From Chitinophagales bacterium (GTDB lineage: Bacteria > Bacteroidota > Bacteroidia > Chitinophagales > Chitinophagaceae): DNA of 11,677 nt. Each line of letters opens with the position of its first letter. The stretch's first letter is position 1. The position numbers were made by a program, and so were the translations under genes. Positions 1 to 6,674 of this stretch are shown here, piece by piece. A model generated the notes under the pieces. It saw nothing but the letters and a program-made list of their open reading frames with translations. It did not search any database and had not been told where the DNA came from. The DNA lies in contig JAAFHG010000075.1 in NCBI GenBank assembly GCA_013297585.1, positions 1 through 11,677 of the forward strand, in the 5' to 3' direction.

Positions 1-1
1 T

Positions 2-1999
2 ATTATGATTTTGCCAGAAGATGTAGTGGTAGGTACACCTGCATATGAGTACTTTTTGCCGTACAACGATTGTATTTATGAGATTGGTTTAACACCAAAC
101 AGAATGGATGCGATGAGTCACCTTGGTGTGGCTAAAGATGCGTGTGCTTACCTATCGCATCACCGTAAAGAAACCAGAGTAAAAAGTCCATTTAACAATA
201 GTTTTAAAGTAGATAATACAAATGCACCCATTGCTGTAACCGTTGAAAATACTGAAGCTTGCCCAAGATATAGCGGTGTAACTATTAGCGGTGTTACAGT
301 GGCAGATTCGCCAAAATGGTTGCAAAATAAATTGATAGCCATTGGTCAAAGACCTATTAATAATATAGTAGACATTACCAATTTTATTTTACACGAAACT
401 GGTCAGCCATTACATGCATTTGATGCGGCTGCAATTGCTAATAATACGGTAATTGTAAAAAACTTAGCAGAAGGTACTGCCTTTACCACGCTAGATGAAA
501 AGGAAAGAAAGTTAAGTGCAGAAGACTTATTAATATGTGATGGTAATGGTACGCCAATGTGCATAGCAGGTGTGTTTGGTGGCGCTACAAGTGGCGTAAA
601 AGAAAGCACCACCACCATATTTTTAGAAAGTGCTTGCTTTGCTTCTACCTCTATCCGTAAAACATCAGTAAAGCATGGTTTACGTACCGATGCTGCTACA
701 AGATTTGAAAAAGGTGTAGATATTTCTAACACTATTAATGTGCTAAAACGTGCTGCTTTATTAATTAAAGAAGTAGCTGGCGGCGAAATAAGCAGCGAGA
801 TAGTAGACATTTACCCAACACCAAAAGAAAAAACTGAGGTATCGCTTAAATATCATTACCTAAAAAAACTAAGTGGTAAAAACTACCACGTAGATGCAGT
901 GAAAAAAATACTAACTGCACTAGGTTTTGAGGTATTGAAAGAAGGGATGGACGAAATACGTGTATCTGTACCCTTTAGTAAGCCAGACATAAGCCTACAA
1001 GCAGATATTGTAGAAGAAATATTACGCATTGATGGGCTAGATAATATTACAATACCTACAAGTATTACCATGTCGCCAGCAGTAGAAACGCTTGGCATAA
1101 AAGAAGTGCTGAAAGACAAGATTGCCATGTACTTGGTAGGGCAAGGTTTCAACGAAATATTTACCAATTCTATTACTAACAGTAGCTATTTTGACGACAC
1201 AACTTTAAATAGCACCGTTAAAATGATGAATAACCTAAGCGCTGAATTAGATGTGTTGCGTCCTTCTATTTTAGAGACTGGTTTAGAGTGTATTGCCTAC
1301 AACAACAATCGCAAAAACAGTAACTTACAATTATTTGAATATGGTAAAACTTACCATACCACAGGTGTAGGTAATTATAGCGAGGAAGAACATTTAGCAT
1401 TGTACATTACAGGTAATAATCATGAAGATACATGGCAAACAAAAGGTGCTGCGTACGATTTTTACCGTGCAAAAGGTATTGCTACTGCTGTGTTACAGCT
1501 TTGTGGCTTGCTTGATGTAAACTTTACAAAAACCGACGCTGCTAATACGCTTACTATTAACAATGGTAAGCAAGCAATAGGTAGTTTATTGCAAGTAGAT
1601 GCTGCCAAACTAAAGGTATTTGACATAAAACAAGCGGTGTATTTTATAGATATTAATTACGCAGCGCTTGCAAAAGCAGTAGAAAAGAAAAAGATTGTGT
1701 ACAAAGAGGTAAGTAAGTTTCCTGCGGTGCAAAGAGACCTTGCATTGATAGTAAATACTAGTACCACTTTTGATATGATTGAAGCGGCTGTACAAAAAAC
1801 AAAGTTGAACAAGCTTACCAATGTGCGCTTGTTTGATGTGTTTGAAAGCGATAAACTTGGTATAGGCAAAAAATCGATGGCTGTAAACTTTACCTTTTTA
1901 GATGAAGAAAAAACATTGGTAGATAAAGAGGTAGATAGTATGGTAAACAAGCTAATAGCCACTTTTGAAGCAGAGTTACAAGCAGAAATTAGAAAGTAA
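2..1999 (+). CDS. pheT: Phenylalanine--tRNA ligase beta subunit, 5'-truncated
   Basis: This is the beta chain of cytosolic phenylalanyl-tRNA synthetase, which with PheS charges tRNA-Phe. The frame is open from the window edge, and about 665 codons are present. The family is usually near 800 residues, so about 140 N-terminal residues (the tRNA-binding-like domain) lie outside. Numbering from the first Met in view, the B3/B4 editing region is recognised by RPINNIVDITNFILHETGQP near residues 116-135 and by the GVFGG segment near 188. A B5 region follows at about 285-355, then the catalytic-like core. The last ~99 residues form the anticodon-binding FDX-ACB domain, which opens with YKEVSKFPAVQRDLALIV. 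The frame is uninterrupted and ends in TAA. The Met at position 5 is internal and not the true start. The family assignment is very secure. Confidence 0.97.
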   Translation: MMILPEDVVVGTPAYEYFLPYNDCIYEIGLTPNRMDAMSHLGVAKDACAYLSHHRKETRVKSPFNNSFKVDNTNAPIAVTVENTEACPRYSGVTISGVTVADSPKWLQNKLIAIGQRPINNIVDITNFILHETGQPLHAFDAAAIANNTVIVKNLAEGTAFTTLDEKERKLSAEDLLICDGNGTPMCIAGVFGGATSGVKESTTTIFLESACFASTSIRKTSVKHGLRTDAATRFEKGVDISNTINVLKRAALLIKEVAGGEISSEIVDIYPTPKEKTEVSLKYHYLKKLSGKNYHVDAVKKILTALGFEVLKEGMDEIRVSVPFSKPDISLQADIVEEILRIDGLDNITIPTSITMSPAVETLGIKEVLKDKIAMYLVGQGFNEIFTNSITNSSYFDDTTLNSTVKMMNNLSAELDVLRPSILETGLECIAYNNNRKNSNLQLFEYGKTYHTTGVGNYSEEEHLALYITGNNHEDTWQTKGAAYDFYRAKGIATAVLQLCGLLDVNFTKTDAANTLTINNGKQAIGSLLQVDAAKLKVFDIKQAVYFIDINYAALAKAVEKKKIVYKEVSKFPAVQRDLALIVNTSTTFDMIEAAVQKTKLNKLTNVRLFDVFESDKLGIGKKSMAVNFTFLDEEKTLVDKEVDSMVNKLIATFEAELQAEIRK

Positions 2000-2112
2000 A
2001 AAGAGCAAAGTTTAGGTAGTGTAAGGTTTAAATAGTTTAAACGAAAAGCATAAACTATCTAACTAACTAAACCGTTAAACTCACAAACTATTTAAACTAC
2101 TTTTCAAGATTA
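2000..2112 (+). repeat. AT-rich gap with alternative inverted repeats of TTAAACT type
   Basis: This gap between pheT and the coiled-coil gene is built of short AGTTTAA/TTAAACT words. GTTTAAATAGTTT at 2026-2038 is perfectly complementary to AAACTATTTAAAC at 2085-2097 (13 of 13). The overlapping ATAGTTTA at 2032-2039 can instead pair with TAAACTAT at 2051-2058. The two hairpins exclude each other. No T-tract follows the longer stem, so it is not an obvious intrinsic terminator. The right half forms the A/C-rich leader just before the next ATG. Confidence 0.6.
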
Positions 2113-2406
2113 ATGAGCGATATTAATAGTCAACTTCAAGTATTGCAGGTACGCTTGCAGCAGCTGATAAAAAATTATCAGCAGTTGCAGAAAGAGAACG
2201 TGCAATTGAAAAAGAATTTGGCTAAAAAAGAAACAGAAGTAGCAACAAAAGACGAGGAAATGCAAAAGCTACAGCATCAATTAGATGCGCTAAAGCTTAC
2301 CAAAAGTGCATTTGACGAAACAGAACGAGCATTACTAGAAAAGCGAATAGATATTTATTTGAAAGAGATAGAAAAATGCTTGGCATTGCTAAATAGTGAG
2401 GCTTAA
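2113..2406 (+). CDS. Small coiled-coil protein, putative ZapA-associated division factor
   Basis: A 97-residue cytoplasmic protein with no signal peptide or membrane segment. Residues ~5-65 are a continuous heptad-rich coiled coil rich in Q, K, E and L (QLQVLQVRLQQLIKNYQQLQ onward). A short second helix follows, ending ERALLEKRIDIYLKEIEKCL and LALLN. From general knowledge, Bacteroidota commonly carry a small uncharacterised coiled-coil gene directly before zapA, and its C-terminal helix has this IxxYIKEIDKCIALLN-like look. Size and layout recall the ZapB type of FtsZ-ring protein, but no homology to ZapB can be claimed from sequence alone. A role with ZapA at the division ring is an inference from position. 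The gaps of 113 bases to pheT and 156 bases to zapA are unusually long for a tight operon. Confidence 0.8.
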   Translation: MSDINSQLQVLQVRLQQLIKNYQQLQKENVQLKKNLAKKETEVATKDEEMQKLQHQLDALKLTKSAFDETERALLEKRIDIYLKEIEKCLALLNSEA

Positions 2407-2562
2407 AAGTTTAAAGAAGTGTATTTAAAGTTTAAAAGTTTATCTGTAGTTTAATAGTTCAGGTGGTTCATTAGCTGTCTAAAGGGTTAAACAAGTAAAC
2501 TTCTAAACTCATGAACTTCTTAAACTATTAAACTTTTAAAACCCCAAACTTCAAACTAAAAC
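2407..2562 (+). repeat. AT-rich inverted-repeat gap before zapA
   Basis: The left half is written in AGTTTAA words and the right half in their complement. AGTTTAATAGTT at 2448-2459 is complementary to AACTATTAAACT at 2523-2534 (12 of 12), and GTTCAT at 2466-2471 to ATGAAC at 2511-2516 inside it. TTTAAAAGTTTA at 2431-2442 competes for overlapping bases (2529-2540). The result is a long imperfect stem-loop with alternative registers. The right arm ends close to the zapA start. No open frame of note and no T-tract are seen. Confidence 0.55.
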
Positions 2563-2865
2563 ATGTCAGAATTAATACCTATAAATATTGCCATTGCAGA
2601 TAGAACCTACCGACTGAAACTACGTGCAGAGGACGAAGAAGTGGTGCGTAAGACTGTAAAAATGATTAACGAGAAGATTGTAGAATTTAAAACCAATTTT
2701 GCAGGTAAAGACATACAAGACTACATCAGTATGGTATTGATATGGTTGGCAACAGAGCAAACACAATCTGCCATACAACTGATACAATTAAAAGATGCGA
2801 CAGAAAAAATAACGATGCTGCAAAACAATATTGAAAAAGTATTGTCATCAACGGATACGGTATAG
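2563..2865 (+). CDS. zapA: Cell division protein ZapA
   Basis: A 100-residue cytoplasmic protein of the ZapA family, which bundles FtsZ filaments and helps assemble the Z-ring at mid-cell. The N-terminal beta-rich head is visible as IPINIAIADRTYRLKLRAED, followed by the family's VRKTVKMINEKI helix (residues ~28-40). A long C-terminal helix (~55-97) carries the dimer and tetramer contacts. The length matches the family (about 95-110). The start is ATG, preceded by an A/C-rich leader without a Shine-Dalgarno sequence. The gene follows the small coiled-coil gene, an arrangement common in Bacteroidota. In many relatives the next gene is rny (RNase Y). Here it is a sugar aminotransferase, so the usual order is broken at this point. 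Confidence 0.92.
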   Translation: MSELIPINIAIADRTYRLKLRAEDEEVVRKTVKMINEKIVEFKTNFAGKDIQDYISMVLIWLATEQTQSAIQLIQLKDATEKITMLQNNIEKVLSSTDTV

Positions 2866-2898
2866 TTTGCTTTAACAAAAACCACTAAATAATTTATT

Positions 2899-2906
2899 TA
2901 CTTTTG
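2899..2906 (+). promoter_or_regulatory. Putative Bacteroidota -7 box (TACTTTTG) for the aminotransferase gene
   Basis: TACTTTTG fits the TAnnTTTG -7 consensus of Bacteroidota housekeeping promoters. It lies 49 bases before the ATG at 2956, giving an inferred leader of about 40 bases made of repeated AAACT words. No TTTG is found at the expected -33 distance; the only one (2866-2869) is about 29 bases upstream, which is too far. This is therefore a half-supported promoter. Confidence 0.45.
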
Positions 2907-2955
2907 TTTCAGCGAACTACAAACTATTAAACTACAAACTTTAAACTTAAAATAT

Positions 2956-4173
2956 ATGCCAGGTTTTGAACTGTTTGGTGCCGAAGAAAGACAACATATT
3001 AATGATGTAATGGAAACAGGCATTTTAATGCGTTATGGTTTTGACGGGCCACGTAAAGGCATTTTTAAAGCCAACGAATTAGAGCAAAAAATTACCGAAG
3101 TATTTGGTTGTGGTTATGCACAGCTTACAAGTAGCGGTACAGCAGCATTAACCACTGCAATGGCTGCATTAAATATAGGTGTGGGTGACGAAGTGATAAT
3201 GCCAAGTTTTACGTTTGTAGCTAGCTTCGAAGCAGTACTAAGCGTAGGTGCTATACCAGTTTTAGTAGATATAGATGAGACATTAACCCTAAAGCCTGAA
3301 GCTGTAAAAGCTGCCATTACACCTAAAACAAGATGTGTAATGCCCGTGCATATGTGTGGTAGTATGGCCGATTTAGATGCACTAAAAGCCATTTGCGAAG
3401 AACACGATTTAATATTACTAGAAGATGCTTGCCAAAGCATTGGTGGTACTTATAAAGGTAAAGCGTTAGGTACTATTGGTGATGCAGGTACATTTAGTTT
3501 CGACTTTGTAAAAACTATTACCTGCGGTGAAGGTGGTGTGGTAATGACCAACAGCCAAGATGTATTTGAAAAATGTGATGGTTACACCGATCATGGTCAT
3601 GACCATAAGGGTGTGGATAGAGGTGCAGATTTACACCCGTTTATTGGCTACAATTTTAGAATAAGTGAATTACACGCAGCTATTGGGTTGGCGCAAATAG
3701 GTAAGCTAAATCAAATATTGGCTATACAACAAAAAAACAACCAATTACTACGTAGTTACCTAGAACAAATACCAGATATTACTTATAGAGTAGTGCCAGA
3801 AGGTGGCGAAGATAATTTTGCATTTTTAAGTTGGTTTTTGCCAACAGAAGATTTGATGCGTGCAGCTATTTCAGAGATGAAAGCACAAGGTATTTTGGCT
3901 GGTAGCTTCTATTGGTACGATAATAACTGGCATTACATTCGTAAATGGCAGCATTTACACAATGCTACTACGCTTAACAATATAAGCGATGCACAAAAAG
4001 TAGCTTTACACGACCTTAAAACCCAAGATTTTAGTGTAAGTGACGCTGTAATGAGCCGTTGTATTTCTACTGCTATCAGCCTTGCATGGACAGAAGAGCA
4101 AATACACGATAAAGGCGCAAAAATGGCCGCAGCTATTAAAAAAGCAATTGCTGAAGCAAGTGTTGTGGCGTAA
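2956..4173 (+). CDS. DegT/DnrJ/EryC1/StrS aminotransferase, KdnA-like (8-amino-Kdo synthesis)
   Basis: A PLP-dependent sugar aminotransferase of 405 residues, cytoplasmic. Visible fold-type I landmarks are the phosphate-binding SSGTAAL (59-65), the Asp that contacts the PLP ring in LLEDACQ (D157), and the Schiff-base lysine in SFDFVKTITCGEGG (K186). Several segments match what I recall of Shewanella KdnA, which makes 8-amino-3,8-dideoxy-manno-octulosonate, an amino form of Kdo, for lipopolysaccharide. These are the opening MPGFELFG, HMCGSMADLDALKAIC (132-147), DHGHDHKGVDRGADLHP (212-228), FYWYDNNWHY (318-327) and SDAVMSRCIS (362-371). The similarity is from memory; no alignment was run. The KdnB oxidase partner, next to kdnA in Shewanella, is not in this window. 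The enzyme class is secure and the exact substrate is a moderately supported inference. Confidence 0.9.
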   Translation: MPGFELFGAEERQHINDVMETGILMRYGFDGPRKGIFKANELEQKITEVFGCGYAQLTSSGTAALTTAMAALNIGVGDEVIMPSFTFVASFEAVLSVGAIPVLVDIDETLTLKPEAVKAAITPKTRCVMPVHMCGSMADLDALKAICEEHDLILLEDACQSIGGTYKGKALGTIGDAGTFSFDFVKTITCGEGGVVMTNSQDVFEKCDGYTDHGHDHKGVDRGADLHPFIGYNFRISELHAAIGLAQIGKLNQILAIQQKNNQLLRSYLEQIPDITYRVVPEGGEDNFAFLSWFLPTEDLMRAAISEMKAQGILAGSFYWYDNNWHYIRKWQHLHNATTLNNISDAQKVALHDLKTQDFSVSDAVMSRCISTAISLAWTEEQIHDKGAKMAAAIKKAIAEASVVA

Positions 4174-4193
4174 AAAATATTTTCAAGCAAACT

Positions 4194-4658
4194 ATGACAG
4201 CCACTTTTAAGTTAGAAGTTGTTGAAACTAAACGAAGTTTATGGACAAAGTACGTATGGATTCTGTACGTACTTTGGCTTTTATTGGGCTTATATGTTTG
4301 TTTTGTAAATGGGTTTAAAGAAAACTGGTTAACACAATTACCTGGACCAGTCGCATTTCTTATCTTGGCTATTAACAATCGTTTTTTTGAAAAGAATAAA
4401 AAAAGTTTTCTTTCCGTAGATGATGACAGCTTTTCTCGGAAATTCAAGCACATGCCTTCTATTGTAAAAATACTATGGGCAGAAGTTGAATGGATTAAGT
4501 TTGAAAAAGATGGTATTAGCTTTTATAAAGCGAACAGTTTTGTAGATACTTGCCTCACTATGGATGCATTTACCCAAGAACAAAAAGAAAAATTGGCTGC
4601 AATAATTACAGAAATAGCTTCTGAGAAAAATATCAGACTTGCAAATACTACTTATTGA
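4194..4658 (+). CDS. Unrecognised two-helix membrane protein
   Basis: A 154-residue protein that I do not recognise by name. After ~16 mostly polar residues come two hydrophobic segments, about 17-40 (WTKYVWILYVLWLLLGLYVC) and 46-62 (LTQLPGPVAFLILAI), separated by a short NGFKENW turn. This suggests a hairpin in the inner membrane with both ends cytoplasmic. The C-terminal ~90 residues are soluble. They have a beta-rich stretch (AEVEWIKFEKDGISFYKAN) followed by a helix starting FTQEQKEKLAAIITEIA. That layout resembles small bacterial proteins with a PH-like domain behind two membrane helices, but this is only a fold-level impression. The ATG lies 20 bases after the aminotransferase stop, so co-transcription is likely. 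No catalytic motif is visible. Confidence 0.75.
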   Translation: MTATFKLEVVETKRSLWTKYVWILYVLWLLLGLYVCFVNGFKENWLTQLPGPVAFLILAINNRFFEKNKKSFLSVDDDSFSRKFKHMPSIVKILWAEVEWIKFEKDGISFYKANSFVDTCLTMDAFTQEQKEKLAAIITEIASEKNIRLANTTY

Positions 4659-4758
4659 GCTGTACTACATGAAAAAATTTAGTAGCATTTTCTTCCTTCA
4701 TTAAGAATGAATGAGGTATTGCACATTATAGCGTATATAATACTGAGCAAACCAAGCG

Positions 4759-4788
4759 GCATGTTAAAATACCAATATTTTAACATGC
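4759..4788. other. Perfect 13-bp stem with CCAA loop
   Basis: GCATGTTAAAATA at 4759-4771 and TATTTTAACATGC at 4776-4788 form a perfect 13-bp stem closed by the tetraloop CCAA. There is no T-tract on either side (AATAAAAC follows), so it is not a standard intrinsic terminator by itself. It sits in the convergent gap, after the membrane-protein gene and before the bidirectional terminator. It could protect an mRNA 3' end or take part in termination. Confidence 0.6.
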
Positions 4789-4822
4789 AATAAAACTAAG
4801 CATATTTCTATACCAGCATAAA

Positions 4823-4855
4823 AAATCCCAATTATACATTTTGCAATTGGGATTT
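4823..4855. terminator. Bidirectional intrinsic terminator in convergent gap
   Basis: AAATCCCAATT (4823-4833) pairs perfectly with AATTGGGATTT (4845-4855) around an 11-base loop. Five A (4821-4825) precede the core on the plus strand, so the minus-strand transcript reads GGGATTTTT after the stem. It is therefore best suited to end the sigma factor/protease operon, and more weakly the plus-strand genes (GGGATTTATC). Confidence 0.75.
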
Positions 4856-4891
4856 ATCATTCACTAATAATAAAATATTCAATAAATTCAT

Positions 4892-6022
4892 CTAGCGTGC
4901 TTTATTGTAAGCCTTAATGGAAAATACGCAATCTTGAATTTTCTTTACCTGAGCTTCTCTCTCTTTACCACGTAGATTAGTAATTGTTGGCATTTTTATT
5001 TTTGTTACAGAAGTGTCAACTTTTCTTAATTCAGTTACCAATTGATGAATATTCTTACTTTTAATTGCGAACGTTACACCATCTGCTTGTACTTCTCGAC
5101 TACTTAAAATACCAATTACTTCGCCATTTTTATTTAAAACTGGACCACCACTGTTACCTGGATTTGAGTTCATTTGAATTTGATAGCTAGCAGTATCACC
5201 TTTAAAACCTCTCAAAGCACTTAAATAACCTTGTGTATAAGTGATAGAATTGTCATCTCTAGGATAACCAAGTGTAAAAATTTCTTCCCCTAAATCAGCG
5301 CTTGATTTACCGATTGCATAAGGTAAAGATTTTAAAGGTTGATAATCAGCATCTTCAATTTTCAACAATGCAAAATCGCTTTGTTTATCTACGTGAATAA
5401 TGCTTGCTTTAAACTCGTCACCATTACTATTTACAACAATCGCATCAGATCCTTTTAAAACGTGTGCATTTGTAGCAATGTAACCTTTAGCATCAATTAA
5501 AAAACCCGTACCACCACTAATTACTTTTACGTTTTCAGGTAGTTTGTCTTTTACATTATCCAAAATGATGCCTTGTACCATCACATTACGTTCCATTTTA
5601 GCCATTTTAGAACCTAACAATTCTAATTGACTACCATTTACAGTAGGTGATAAATACAGTGCAATACAACTTACCAATATAGCTATAGCACCACCAACAG
5701 AAGCTGCTACTAACAAATCCTTCTTGTAGCGATTGTACAATTGAACAACCTTACCTTTTGTAGTTACAACACCGCCTTCGTTTATTTCGCCTGTTGCTAA
5801 TAGTTTAGCATGAACGTTGTGTAACGAGTGCTTAAAGTTGCGTTGCAACACATACTCATCCATTTGACTTAAGAACATAGAATGTTCTACCACCATTTGA
5901 TCAATTTCTGGTGTATTTTTTCTAAGTTGCTCAAAGTAAGCTTGCTCATCAGGCAACATACTGCCATCTAAGTAACGCTCTATGGTTTGCAACATTAAAA
6001 TGTCTTCGTTGTGAATGTTCAT
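4892..6022 (-). CDS. Membrane-anchored trypsin-like serine protease with anti-sigma-like N-terminus
   Basis: A 376-residue protein counted from the ATG at 6022. Residues 1-~80 are soluble and resemble Bacteroidota anti-sigma N-termini, which lack zinc ligands (IERYLDGSMLPDEQAYFEQL, 15-34, then a helical stretch). A basic segment (YNRYKK) leads into one membrane helix at ~103-125 (LLVAASVGGAIAILVSCIAL). Residues ~160-335 are an S1C/HtrA-type protease domain. The triad is H187 in ATNAHV, D216 in SDFALLKI and S291 in NPGNSGGPV. No PDZ domain is present, unlike DegS or DegP. An in-frame ATG at 6052 would add 10 residues but lies inside the sigma gene. The 6022 start has GGAG 9 bases upstream and lies 4 bases after the sigma stop, so translational coupling is likely. 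Inferred role: the cytoplasmic part holds the sigma factor and the periplasmic protease senses or executes a stress signal. The protease call is secure and the anti-sigma role is an inference. Confidence 0.88.
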   Translation of the reverse strand: MNIHNEDILMLQTIERYLDGSMLPDEQAYFEQLRKNTPEIDQMVVEHSMFLSQMDEYVLQRNFKHSLHNVHAKLLATGEINEGGVVTTKGKVVQLYNRYKKDLLVAASVGGAIAILVSCIALYLSPTVNGSQLELLGSKMAKMERNVMVQGIILDNVKDKLPENVKVISGGTGFLIDAKGYIATNAHVLKGSDAIVVNSNGDEFKASIIHVDKQSDFALLKIEDADYQPLKSLPYAIGKSSADLGEEIFTLGYPRDDNSITYTQGYLSALRGFKGDTASYQIQMNSNPGNSGGPVLNKNGEVIGILSSREVQADGVTFAIKSKNIHQLVTELRKVDTSVTKIKMPTITNLRGKEREAQVKKIQDCVFSIKAYNKAR

Positions 6023-6026
6023 GGCT

Positions 6027-6593
6027 TTATTCTCCAATATTATATTGCGCAAAAAATAATTTTTTTAAACGCATTAAACATTTGTATTTCTGGTTTTTGG
6101 CGTTATCGGCATTGGTATACCCAAATTCTTTTGCCAAAGCTTGCATATCAATTTTCTTTACATAAAAACCTTCTAGCAGGCTTTTACATGGTTCGCCTAG
6201 GCTATTTAAAGCCCTATCCATAATTACGAATTCGGCGTTTTTCTTTTCGTGAAACTCGAGCTCATCTTCAACTGCAACAGTTTCTTCCAGGCTATCAATT
6301 TGATTTGAATATCTTCCCAGTTGTTGCAATCTTTTAAACCAAAGCCTCCTGCATATGGAATATACATACGTACTAATTTTTGAGGTTAAAACAAATGAAT
6401 CGCTTTTTGCTTTTTCATACAGTGCAATCATTGCTTCCTGAAAAATATCTCTAGCATCGTCGTAGCTACCATTGTTATTGATGATAAAAGTTTGAACCAT
6501 TGTAAAGTTTTCCTTATAAATGGTTTCAATGGCTTTTGCATCATCCCGTGCCAATCCTTTTAATAATGCTTGTTCGTTTAATTCAACTTTCAC
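6027..6593 (-). CDS. ECF-type RNA polymerase sigma factor
   Basis: A 188-residue sigma-70-family factor of the extracytoplasmic-function type, with only sigma2 and sigma4 regions. Sigma2 spans ~10-92, with the core-binding helix around DARDIFQEAMIALYEKA (46-62) and the -10 reading region around STYVYSICRRLWFKRL (74-89). An acidic linker (EETVAVEDELEFHE) joins it to sigma4 at ~123-180, with a helix-turn-helix around MQALAKEFGYTNADNAKNQK. The start is GTG at 6593. An in-frame TAG lies three codons upstream, and the next ATG (codon 32) would cut into sigma2, so GTG is the best choice. The membrane protease gene follows 4 bases after the stop and is presumably its regulator. A two-box promoter just upstream matches one in front of the divergent lipoprotein gene, which suggests autoregulation. 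The subgroup cannot be assigned by eye. Confidence 0.9.
   Translation of the reverse strand: MKVELNEQALLKGLARDDAKAIETIYKENFTMVQTFIINNNGSYDDARDIFQEAMIALYEKAKSDSFVLTSKISTYVYSICRRLWFKRLQQLGRYSNQIDSLEETVAVEDELEFHEKKNAEFVIMDRALNSLGEPCKSLLEGFYVKKIDMQALAKEFGYTNADNAKNQKYKCLMRLKKLFFAQYNIGE
6032..6035 (-). promoter_or_regulatory. Shine-Dalgarno GGAG fixing the protease start
   Basis: On the minus strand GGAG lies 9 bases before the ATG at 6022, inside the last codons of the sigma factor gene. It is the clearest Shine-Dalgarno sequence in a window where such sites are rare. It favours this ATG over the in-frame ATG at 6052. Confidence 0.6.
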
Positions 6594-6603
6594 AGTGTAC
6601 TAT

Positions 6604-6633
6604 TTAATACAGTAGGGCAATAAAAGTAACCCA
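6604..6633 (-). promoter_or_regulatory. Putative ECF promoter of the sigma operon (TGGGTTAC-N14-TGTATTAA)
   Basis: Read on the minus strand, TGGGTTAC (6633 to 6626) is followed after 14 bases by TGTATTAA (6611 to 6604). The same two boxes, 15 bases apart, lie upstream of the divergent lipoprotein gene. From this -10-like box, transcription would begin at about 6596-6599. That leaves only a few bases before the GTG start at 6593, a nearly leaderless mRNA. Assignment to this sigma factor is inferred from the paired occurrence. Confidence 0.55.
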
Positions 6634-6674
6634 AATTGCTACTAAAAAATAATTTAAAAAAACTTTTAGAAATG

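Noticed and set aside
2866..2869. TTTG as a -33 element for the TACTTTTG box at 2899
   Set aside because: The spacing of 29 bases is too long for the usual -33/-7 arrangement (about 20), so only the -7 box was kept.
2866..2955. 6S RNA gene after zapA, as found in some proteobacteria
   Set aside because: The gap is only 90 bases and has no large hairpin with a central bubble; it looks like promoter plus leader.
6023..6052. Upstream in-frame ATG at 6052 as the protease start
   Set aside because: It would overlap the sigma gene by 26 bases and lacks a ribosome site. The ATG at 6022 has GGAG 9 bases upstream and a 4-base gap after the sigma stop.
6011..6223. A plus-strand frame of 70 residues across the sigma/protease junction
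   Set aside because: It is antisense to two well-supported genes and shows no domain.
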